Source: Archangium gephyra
Lineage (GTDB): Bacteria; Myxococcota; Myxococcia; Myxococcales; Myxococcaceae
DNA length: 64,000 nucleotides
NCBI RefSeq assembly: GCF_001027285.1
Contig: NZ_CP011509.1
Span: 7,216,501-7,280,500 of the forward strand
Direction: 5' to 3'
The position numbers and the translations under genes were made by a program. The notes beneath the pieces were generated by a model. The model made no database searches, was not told where the DNA came from, and saw nothing but the letters and a program-made list of their open reading frames with translations. Each line of letters opens with the position of its first letter. Position 1 is the stretch's first letter. Below, in pieces: positions 57,888 to 64,000 of this stretch.

Positions 57888-58781
57888 ATGCTCCCTGCAT
57901 CCCCCTCCGTCCTGGTACTGGTGCTTCTGCAAGCCCCCGCTGAACCAGAACCAGCGCCGCCAGCCACCTCCTGCGCCGACGTGCAGCGCATCGAGTTGTC
58001 ACGCGTGTCCACGGCGAGCTTCGAGGTGTGTGTCAGTCCTGGTCTCATGACGGGCTTCCGCTTCGACGCACCTGTCATCGTGGACGTACAGGACGACGTG
58101 CGTTTCGAGGAGGTGGTACGAGCTCGTCAACTCCTCACGCTGGTGCCACCTCCAGACATGACTCCAGGGGAGCGGATACGTCTCACGGTGCGCTTCGAGG
58201 AAGGCTCGACCCGGCAGAGCGCCACGTTCGTGCTGGTGGGGCACCGCGGGCGCGCAGCCCGGCAGGTGGAGGTGTACCACGACAAACGGACCCGGGAATC
58301 CTACCAGCAGGAGATAGAGCAGGAGCGCGCGAAGAACCAGCAACTGCGCGAGGAGAACGAGGCCCTCCACGCCCAACTCGCTCAGTCTGGTGGGCTTCGT
58401 GGCCTTTTTCTTTCGGAGGCATTGGGAAACACCGGCATCCCAGCGCAGGAACTGAACACCGTCGCCATGCAGCACTCGGACCACGCACTCTCGATGTCGA
58501 GAGTCGTCATCTACCGCTCCAACAATAGCGTGGCGGTGGAGGTGCTCCTGCTCAACGCCGGCACCACACCCTGGATCGCGGCCGGGGCCTCCTTGGTGAG
58601 CACCACAGGGGAGAGGCTGGAGGTGCGCATCGGGCAAGTCGGCCCCATCCCGCCCCAGGAGGCCCGGCGAGTGTTCGTCGAAGCAGATGCGGCGAGTGGT
58701 GTTCCACGCGGAGAGGTGACGCTTCGTCTGTGGGGGGCGGATGGCCGCGAAATCACCCTCCCCCAGGTGACGTTCCCGTAG
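57888..58781 (+). CDS. DUF2381-type exported protein
   Basis: 297 residues. A short hydrophobic leader (SVLVLVLLQAPAEP) and an Ig-like beta domain (VVDVQDDVRFEEVVRAR and RLTVRFEEGSTRQSATFVLVG are consistent). A coiled coil of about 30 residues, with heptads in YQQEIEQERAKNQQLREEN, then a second beta domain (AVEVLLLNAGTTPWIAAGA, RLEVRIGQVGPIPPQEARR, GEVTLRLWGADG). This architecture matches the paralogous DUF2381 (TIGR02268) family of myxobacteria, whose genes sit next to Ser/Thr kinases as here. The role is not known; the coiled coil suggests dimerisation or contact with the kinase's extracytoplasmic half. AGAGG lies 6 bases before the ATG. Confidence 0.75.
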   Translation: MLPASPSVLVLVLLQAPAEPEPAPPATSCADVQRIELSRVSTASFEVCVSPGLMTGFRFDAPVIVDVQDDVRFEEVVRARQLLTLVPPPDMTPGERIRLTVRFEEGSTRQSATFVLVGHRGRAARQVEVYHDKRTRESYQQEIEQERAKNQQLREENEALHAQLAQSGGLRGLFLSEALGNTGIPAQELNTVAMQHSDHALSMSRVVIYRSNNSVAVEVLLLNAGTTPWIAAGASLVSTTGERLEVRIGQVGPIPPQEARRVFVEADAASGVPRGEVTLRLWGADGREITLPQVTFP

Positions 58782-58786
58782 AGCGA

Positions 58787-58820
58787 AGGCCCAGGTGGGA
58801 ATGCACTCCCGCCAGGGCCT
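58787..58820. terminator. Bidirectional terminator hairpin
   Basis: AGGCCC-A-GG-T-GGGA (58787-58800) pairs with TCCC-G-CC-A-GGGCCT (58807-58820), with two mismatches in a 14-bp stem and a 6-base loop. It lies between the stop codons of the convergent DUF2381 and aldo/keto reductase genes. Confidence 0.7.
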
Positions 58821-58827
58821 CTCCACC

Positions 58828-59862
58828 TCAGGAGGTCGGGAAGGGATTGCGCTCCTTGAACTGCTTCTGGTGCCAGTACGGGTAGACCGGGGGCGTGGCG
58901 CTGGCCGCGTCGAGCTTCGCCACCTGCGCCGGGGTGAGGTTCCAGCCGATCGCCCCCAGGTTCTGGCGCAGCTGCTCCTCGGTGCGCGCGCCGATGATGA
59001 CGTTGGCCACCGTGGGCCGCTGCAGCAGCCAGTTCAGGGCGATCTGCGGCACCGTCTTGCCCGTCTCCTTCGCCACCTCGTCCAGGGCATCCACGACCTG
59101 GTAGAGGTACTCCTCGGCCACCTGCGGGCCACCCGCCGCCGTCACGGCGTTCTGCAGACGCGTGTCCTTGGGCATGGGCTGGCCACGGCGGAGCTTGCCC
59201 GTGAGCCGTCCCCACCCCAGCGGGCTCCACACGACGGCGCTGACCTTCTGGTCCACGCCCAGCGGCATCAGCTCCCACTCGTACTCGCGCCCGACGAGCG
59301 AGTAGTACGCCTGGTGGGCCACGTAGCGGGCCAGGTTGTACCGCTCCGACACCGCCAGCGACTTCATCAGGTGCCAGCCCGAGAAGTTCGAGCAACCGAT
59401 GTAGCGGATCTTCCCGCTGCGCACGAGGTCATCGAGCGTGTTGAGCGTCTCCTCCACGGGCGTGACGGCGTCGAAGCCGTGGAGCTGGAAGAGATCGATG
59501 TAGTCCGTGCCCAGGCGGCGCAGGCTGCCCTCGACGGAGCGGATGAGGTGGTGGCGCGACGAGCCCACGTCGTTGGGGCCCTTGCCCGCGCGGAAGGTGG
59601 CCTTGGTGGAGATGATCACCTGCTCGCGCCGGCCCTTGATGGCCTGGCCCAGGATCTCCTCGGCGGCTCCGCTGGAGTAGATGTCCGCCGAGTCGAACAT
59701 GTTCATCCCGGCCTCGAGCGAGATGTCGACGAGGCGGGTGGCCTCCTTCACGTCGCTCTCACCAAAGCCCTTGAAGAACTCGTTGGTGCCACCAAACGTC
59801 CCGGTGCCCAGACTGAGCACGGGGACCTTGAAGCCAGAGCCACCCAGTTGCCGGAATTCCAT
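58828..59862 (-). CDS. Aldo/keto reductase
   Basis: 344 residues. NADPH-dependent reductase with the (alpha/beta)8 AKR motifs: FDSADIYSSGAAEE (Asp and Tyr of the catalytic tetrad), STKATF with Lys, LFQLHGFD with His, YIGCSNFSGWHL and the ligand loop near VIIGARTEEQL. All four catalytic residues (Asp, Tyr, Lys, His) are present. Family members reduce aldehydes and ketones; substrate not predictable. The ATG at 59862 has no neighbour at short distance. It converges with the DUF2381 gene, with a terminator in between. Confidence 0.9.
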   Translation of the reverse strand: MEFRQLGGSGFKVPVLSLGTGTFGGTNEFFKGFGESDVKEATRLVDISLEAGMNMFDSADIYSSGAAEEILGQAIKGRREQVIISTKATFRAGKGPNDVGSSRHHLIRSVEGSLRRLGTDYIDLFQLHGFDAVTPVEETLNTLDDLVRSGKIRYIGCSNFSGWHLMKSLAVSERYNLARYVAHQAYYSLVGREYEWELMPLGVDQKVSAVVWSPLGWGRLTGKLRRGQPMPKDTRLQNAVTAAGGPQVAEEYLYQVVDALDEVAKETGKTVPQIALNWLLQRPTVANVIIGARTEEQLRQNLGAIGWNLTPAQVAKLDAASATPPVYPYWHQKQFKERNPFPTS

Positions 59863-59947
59863 GCAGTCGACCTTCCCATCCAGAGGAGCGCGCCAACGGG
59901 CGCGGTGACGCGCGTTCTATCGCGCGCCCCCTGGCGGATGGGAACAA

Positions 59948-60535
59948 TTACAGGAACAGCGTGGGATCGAACTCGTCCACGCGAACCGGGAGCAGGCGCG
60001 GGAGCGGCCTCTGGAACACCTTCGCGTTCATCTCCAGATCTAGGATCTCCAGCCCGGCGGGGACAAGCTCGCGGAAGCGCTGGCTCATGTACTCGCGCAG
60101 CCCCAGGATGGCCACCTGCCGCTTCTCCTCGAGCAGCAGGCGCAGGGCGTCCGCGAAGTCCGTCCCATCGTGGCTGGCGAGCGCGACCGCGGCCTTGGGA
60201 CGCTGGGTGCGGATGGCCTCCAGGAGCTTGAGGATGCCCAGATCCACCACCTTCTGGTCGGGCCGGCCATGGAGGAGCGCCACTTCGCAGCCGGCGGTCT
60301 TCAGGGCGCGCACGAAGCCGATCATCACATCCGGCAGCTGCTCGCCCCGGGCGTTCAGCACCACCACACAGCGCACGGGCTTGGGGAAATGATCTTCACA
60401 GAAGGCCACCAGCCGATCGAACTGCACACGATCCTGGGGCTCGGGCTTGCGTCCCACGACATTGGACACGGCCCAGTCGACGTTCTCGGCGTCGATGAGG
60501 ACGTAGGAGGCTGCGGGAGGACGAGAAGAGACCAT
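59948..60535 (-). CDS. NYN-domain (PIN-like) protein, likely ribonuclease
   Basis: 195 residues. The NYN domain (N4BP1/YacP-like; PIN fold): YVLIDAENVDWAV with two acidic residues, LHGRPDQKVVDLGILKLL, and VALASHDGTDFADAL. The three acidic clusters give a metal-dependent RNase site. The C-terminal part (PAGLEILDLEMNAKVFQRPL) is short. Start ATG 60535 lies in the stem of a strong hairpin and has no clear SD. Probably an RNA-processing enzyme; target unknown. On the minus strand it follows the DHFR-like gene by 56 bases. Confidence 0.8.
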   Translation of the reverse strand: MVSSRPPAASYVLIDAENVDWAVSNVVGRKPEPQDRVQFDRLVAFCEDHFPKPVRCVVVLNARGEQLPDVMIGFVRALKTAGCEVALLHGRPDQKVVDLGILKLLEAIRTQRPKAAVALASHDGTDFADALRLLLEEKRQVAILGLREYMSQRFRELVPAGLEILDLEMNAKVFQRPLPRLLPVRVDEFDPTLFL

Positions 60536-60568
60536 GGCGCGGGAGAATACCCCGATCCCGCGCCATGG
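60532..60568 (-). promoter_or_regulatory. Perfect 13-bp hairpin over the NYN start codon
   Basis: CCATGGCGCGGGA (60532-60544) and TCCCGCGCCATGG (60556-60568) are perfect inverted copies with an 11-base loop. The NYN gene start (ATG, 60533-60535) lies inside the stem, and no ribosome site is free. The hairpin could attenuate translation, end transcription of the upstream DHFR-like gene, or bind a regulator. Confidence 0.5.
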
Positions 60569-60591
60569 AAGGGCGATACATTGCCCGTGAC

Positions 60592-61188
60592 TCAGCGCTT
60601 GACGGCGTACTGCAGCAACACCACCCCGTTGCGGTACGCCTTGGTCGAGAGCAGCTCGAGCTCGGCCTTCCGGGCCAGATGCGGGGCGAGCGTCTTGCCC
60701 GCGCCGAGCAGCACCGGGTTCAGCTTGACGATGACCTCATCGACGAGGCCCGCATCGAAGAGCGCCGCCGCCAGGGGTCCGCCGCCGCACAGGTAGATGT
60801 CCTTGGGGACGCTCATCTTCGCGGCCCGCACGGCGCGGCTCATGTCGGTCTGCGTGCCGGGACGCGACTTGAGCTCCCGGACGAAGGCGACGGGGTCCTC
60901 TCGGACGATGTGCACGCGCGGATCCGAGCTCTCCTTCAGGGTGCGAGAGAAGACGTAGGTCTCCAGGGAGGGATAGGGGTCCGTGATCCCCATCTTGAGC
61001 GCGGGCTCGTAGGTGCCGCGGCCCATCAACACCGTGTCGTACTCGGACAACAGGGACTGGAAGTAGTCCATCACGTGCTCGGGCGAGAGGTCCGCGGGGA
61101 AGAAGTCGACCGAGTCGTCCTCGCGGGCGATGAAGCCGTCGAGCGTCGTGGCCACGTGGTACTTGAGCTTGCGCATCTGGGATTGCAT
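60592..61188 (-). CDS. Dihydrofolate-reductase-like (RibD C-terminal) reductase
   Basis: 198 residues from ATG 61188; ATG 61176 is another option. It belongs to the RibD-C / DHFR-like superfamily: KYHVATTLDGFIA, DTVLMGRGTYE, VFSRTL, DIYLCGGGPLAAAL and LNPVLLGAGKTL. These are the NADPH-binding and catalytic-strand signatures. Standalone members of this family in soil bacteria reduce unspecified substrates; the folate role is not implied. GGAG lies just before the ATG. It is followed by the NYN gene on the same strand. Confidence 0.8.
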   Translation of the reverse strand: MQSQMRKLKYHVATTLDGFIAREDDSVDFFPADLSPEHVMDYFQSLLSEYDTVLMGRGTYEPALKMGITDPYPSLETYVFSRTLKESSDPRVHIVREDPVAFVRELKSRPGTQTDMSRAVRAAKMSVPKDIYLCGGGPLAAALFDAGLVDEVIVKLNPVLLGAGKTLAPHLARKAELELLSTKAYRNGVVLLQYAVKR

Positions 61189-61518
61189 AGGAACTCCGTC
61201 CGCGCGGAATGCACGGCGGCAAGAGACAATGAAGGAAGGGGGGCGGGTCTCCGCTCCTCGCATGCACACGGCACGACACACCTGCCGGGCGTGACAGACA
61301 GCATCACACCCGAGGGTCGCTTCACGGAGCGGAGGTCTTCAGCGAAGGGAGCTCATGGACGACACGGCTTCCCGTGTCGGAGCGGAAGCTCTCACGGGCA
61401 CGCGCGGGAGACAAGCATCTCCTTCACCGCTGTCTCGTGGCGAACGGCCCCGCTGTCCGTTGCCGCCCCGGGCATGGACGGCCAGCTTGTCCCTTCGGGA
61501 CTGGCGAGGGAGGGGAAC
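61189..61518. other. 330-bp divergent region upstream of trehalase
   Basis: No gene is supported. A dyad CGACACGG-CTTC-CCGTGTCG at 61360-61379 (perfect 8 bp, 4-base gap) lies about 140 bases before the trehalase start. It could be an operator or an attenuator hairpin. The rest shows no clear structure. Confidence 0.35.
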
Positions 61519-63252
61519 ATGGCAGGCACTCAACGGTTGCGCGGGCCCACGTGGGTCGCGGGGCTCATCGTCGCGCTCTCGATGGTGGCGAGCGCGGCGC
61601 CCCAGGAGGCCCGACGTGAGGAGGCCCCGCGTGGATACGGGGATGTCCGCGCGTATATCTCGCGCAACTGGGACGTGCTGACCCGCTCCCTGGAGACGTG
61701 CGAGGTGCTGGTGGATCCCAAGGTCCCGGAGCGCTCCGTGCTCTACCTGCCCAGGGATCTGCCCGAGCCCGCCTCGGTCCAGCAACTGCGCCAGAAATGT
61801 CCCCAGGTGCGGATCCAGCGTCTGCCCTCGCTCATCACCGGGCCCGGCCAGACGGACGTGCAGGCGATCGATCCCCCGGGACTGCTCTTCCTGGAGCATC
61901 CGTATGTCGTGCCCGGCGGCATGTTCAACGAGATGTATGGCTGGGACAGCTACTTCATCCTCCGCGGGCTGCTGCGCGATGGGCGGCGGGAGCTGGCCCA
62001 GGGCATGGTGCGCAACTTCTTCTTCGAGCTCCAGCACTACGGGGGCGTGCTCAACGCCAACCGCACCTACTACCTCACCCGTTCCCAGCCGCCCTTCCTC
62101 ACCTCGATGGTGCTGGCGGTCCACGACTCGCTCGGAGAGGCGGAGAAGCGTGCGTGGTTGACCGAGGCCCTGCCCTACCTGGTCCGCGACTACGAGATGT
62201 GGGTGAAGGGAGAGCACCTGGCCGGGGACACGGGGCTGTCGCGCTACTTCGATTTCGGCGAGGGGCCCGTGCCCGAGCTCGACACGCACGCCCGCTACTA
62301 CCGCGATGTCGTGGGGTACTTCGTGAGCCACCCCGAGGCCGGCCAGCCCTATCTGCGCGAGGTGGATCCGGACAAGCGGGAGGCGACCGGAACGAGCCCC
62401 GTGTTCACCCTGCAGGTGTGTGAGCGGGACGTCGGGACGACGAGTTGCACGGCCATGAAGTCCTTCGTGCTCACGCAGGACTACTACAAGGGAGATCGCA
62501 GCATGCGCGAGTCGGGCTTCGACGTCTCCTTCCACCAAGGGCCCTTCAACGCGAGCACGCACCACTATGCGCCGGTGGACCTCAACAGCCTGCTGTACAA
62601 GACGGAGACGGACCTGGAGCGCATCACCACGTTGCTGGGCCGCCCCGCTGAAGCACGGGGATGGAAGGAGCGCGCCGCCCGGCGCCGGGAGCTGGTGAAC
62701 CGGTACCTGTGGGACGCCCAGCGGGGCATGTACTTCGACTACGACTTCGTGGCCGGCAAGCGCTCGACCTACGAGTACGCGACGACCTTCTATCCACTCT
62801 GGGCGGGGCTGGCGTCTCCCGAGCAGGCGCGAGCCGTGGCGGGCAAGCTCTCCCGCTTCGAGCAGCCTGGCGGCGTGGCGATGAGCCGCCAGGAGACGCT
62901 CACCCAGTGGGATTACCCCTATGGATGGGCTCCCATCCAGCTCCTCACCATCGAGGGGCTCCGCCGCTACGGGCAGGGCCCGGAGGCTGACCGGCTCTCC
63001 CGGAAGTTCCTCGACACGGTCGCCGAGAACTTCCGCCGCGATGGGACCATCCGCGAGAAGTACAACCTGGTGACGCGCTCCTCCGAGGTGAAGATCTCCG
63101 CTGGCTATGTGGAGAACGTCGTCGGCTTCGGGTGGACCAACGGCGTCTTCCTGGAGCTGCAGCACGGGCTCCAACAGCAGGAGCCCGCGCGCCGCGTGGG
63201 ACGCAAGCCGCCCCCCCCGCGGCGGGAGCAGCGGCCGTCCCAGGCGCCCTGA
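61519..63252 (+). CDS. treA: Periplasmic trehalase (GH37)
   Basis: 577 residues. Signal peptide (WVAGLIVALSMVASAA). GH37 signature 1 PGGMFNEMYGWDSY (132-145) and signature 2 QWDYPYGWAP (463-472) are both present. Catalytic acid candidate Asp335 in SGFDVS (the family usually has GWDFS; W is F here) and base Glu513 in REKYN. Size and order match E. coli TreA (565 residues). It hydrolyses trehalose to glucose in the periplasm for uptake or during osmotic stress recovery. The C-terminal tail is Pro/Arg-rich. ATG 61519 follows GAGGGAGGGGAAC; no other gene shares the operon. Confidence 0.92.
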   Translation: MAGTQRLRGPTWVAGLIVALSMVASAAPQEARREEAPRGYGDVRAYISRNWDVLTRSLETCEVLVDPKVPERSVLYLPRDLPEPASVQQLRQKCPQVRIQRLPSLITGPGQTDVQAIDPPGLLFLEHPYVVPGGMFNEMYGWDSYFILRGLLRDGRRELAQGMVRNFFFELQHYGGVLNANRTYYLTRSQPPFLTSMVLAVHDSLGEAEKRAWLTEALPYLVRDYEMWVKGEHLAGDTGLSRYFDFGEGPVPELDTHARYYRDVVGYFVSHPEAGQPYLREVDPDKREATGTSPVFTLQVCERDVGTTSCTAMKSFVLTQDYYKGDRSMRESGFDVSFHQGPFNASTHHYAPVDLNSLLYKTETDLERITTLLGRPAEARGWKERAARRRELVNRYLWDAQRGMYFDYDFVAGKRSTYEYATTFYPLWAGLASPEQARAVAGKLSRFEQPGGVAMSRQETLTQWDYPYGWAPIQLLTIEGLRRYGQGPEADRLSRKFLDTVAENFRRDGTIREKYNLVTRSSEVKISAGYVENVVGFGWTNGVFLELQHGLQQQEPARRVGRKPPPPRREQRPSQAP

Positions 63253-63275
63253 GGCTTCCGCCCGAGGGCGCCAGG

Positions 63276-64000
63276 TCACGGCTCCAGCGGGCTGGCCCGG
63301 TTCTGCGGTTGACGGCTGGGGCGCAGCACGAAGTCCTGGGAATTGTCATTCGAGTCGAAGGCGTTGCCCTGGAAGGCATGGGCACCGGTCTCCATGGAGC
63401 TGGCCGTGGAGTCACGCCAGGCCTTGCGCTCGAAGCTGCCGTTCGCGCTGGGGAGCGTGGGGAAGGCACTCCCCTCGGGCGCATTGGCCGGTCCGTAGCC
63501 CACCGTGTCCACCGCCAGGGGATCCGTGGGCGAGGAGCCGACGCCCGTCCTGCCGAGCCGCACGTGGCCGCCATTGCTCGCGTTCGCCCCCAGATTCAGG
63601 GAGCCGCCCCAGTTGGCATCCCCGGCCGCCGGCCCGGTGTAGCCAGCCGCCACCACCAGGAAGTAGCCATGGGCGGCGATCCTCGAGCCCGCGGGCAGGA
63701 CGTACGAGGCGTAGGAGGTCCCCGTGCCGCTCTTGTACTGGACCTTCCAGCCGGACAGATCCACTTCGGCACTGGTGGGGTTGTAGAGCTCGATGAACTC
63801 GTCACTCGCCCCTCCCGGGCCCTGAGGGGCGAATTCGCTGATGACCACGTGGTCCGTGGTGGGCGGCGCCAGCACCTCGATGGAAACCGAGAGCGACTGA
63901 CTCCCGAGCGTGGTGATGACCTGGCCGTTGCCACTCAGGCTCGAGGAGGCGGTGAACATGAACACGGCGGAGAGCTGATGCGCCGGGATGAGCACCTCGG
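63276..64000 (-). CDS. Lamin-tail-domain exported protein (partial, C-terminal end)
   Basis: The last 241 codons are in the window; the gene starts beyond 64000. It has a lamin-tail domain (LTD): HVVISEFAPQGPGGASDEFIELYNPTSAEVDLSGWKVQY is spread over about 40 residues and then RIAAHGYFLVVAAGYTG and GSLNLGANASNGGHVRLG. These Ig-like domains occur in bacterial surface and secreted proteins, often nucleases or lipoproteins. A preceding Ser-rich strand suggests further Ig-like repeats upstream. Its end meets the trehalase gene tail 23 bases away (convergent). Function unknown. Confidence 0.7.
   Translation of the reverse strand, partial: EVLIPAHQLSAVFMFTASSSLSGNGQVITTLGSQSLSVSIEVLAPPTTDHVVISEFAPQGPGGASDEFIELYNPTSAEVDLSGWKVQYKSGTGTSYASYVLPAGSRIAAHGYFLVVAAGYTGPAAGDANWGGSLNLGANASNGGHVRLGRTGVGSSPTDPLAVDTVGYGPANAPEGSAFPTLPSANGSFERKAWRDSTASSMETGAHAFQGNAFDSNDNSQDFVLRPSRQPQNRASPLEP

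Noticed and set aside
60565-61518. An in-frame upstream extension of the trehalase gene by about 318 codons
   Set aside because: It runs through the DHFR-like gene on the opposite strand and lacks any trehalase motif. The signal peptide at 61519 marks the true start.
1-64000. rRNA, tRNA, CRISPR array, prophage or integrase genes
   Set aside because: None seen. No tRNA cloverleaf, no spaced direct repeats, no integrase, transposase or phage structural genes in either strand by inspection.

Overview
The window is high-GC bacterial DNA with almost every reading frame open in the third-position-rich frames. The gene content points to a myxobacterium of the Cystobacterineae (Archangium/Cystobacter-like). 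It has Ser/Thr protein kinases with extracytoplasmic sensor halves, a kinase plus DUF2381-type exported protein pair, an FHA-GAF-adenylate cyclase, a sigma54 activator with a GAF domain, several ECF sigma factors, many lipoproteins and sialidase-like propellers. The taxon is inferred from gene families; no rRNA or tRNA gene is visible.

Layout. 1-1.0 kb: end of an ABC ATPase and an MlaE-type permease. 1.2-10 kb: exported and hypothetical genes, a DoxX-like gene divergent from an ECF sigma factor, a GFA-like zinc protein, an alpha/beta hydrolase and a sialidase-like lipoprotein. 10.3-12.8 kb: a second Mla-type operon (permease, ATPase, MCE protein). 12.9-14.8 kb: an apparent toxin/immunity pair of lower GC, bounded by a 49-bp relic of the neighbouring mlaD gene and a palindromic repeat. 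14.8-17.6 kb: two SPFH/band-7 proteins and a membrane partner. 17.7-20.2 kb: a metallo-hydrolase and a sigma54 activator behind a good sigma54 promoter. 20.3-20.9 kb: a small zinc-ribbon gene bracketed by a perfect 35-bp inverted repeat. 20.9-24.4 kb: a molybdate-type ABC operon with its own regulator.

24.6-34 kb: a Cache/PAS histidine kinase, a porin, then an FHA-GAF-cyclase / Ser-Thr kinase / GIDE-like membrane protein cluster and an outer-membrane lipoprotein. 34.1-38.3 kb: truD, then an ECF sigma / anti-sigma / exported STN-bactofilin-like operon. 38.4-42.9 kb: a small membrane protein, a two-gene iron-sulfur flavoprotein amine-oxidase-like complex and an SDR. 43.3-50.8 kb: an exported serine protease, a universal stress protein, an EamA-like permease, a 1223-residue repeat protein and a threonine aldolase. 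50.8-56 kb: a sialidase-like protein, a fatty-acid desaturase with a small partner, an exported bactofilin-like protein, a probably frameshifted acyltransferase and exonuclease III. 56.2-64 kb: a kinase with an embedded lipoprotein start, a DUF2381-type protein, an aldo/keto reductase, a NYN-domain protein, a DHFR-like reductase, a periplasmic trehalase and the end of a lamin-tail protein.

Together these are envelope maintenance (Mla, SPFH, acyltransferase, desaturase, bactofilin-like proteins), signalling (two kinases, a histidine kinase, a cyclase, sigma and anti-sigma factors) and a small accessory component. The most unusual part is the toxin/immunity cassette beside mlaD with its recombination scar.
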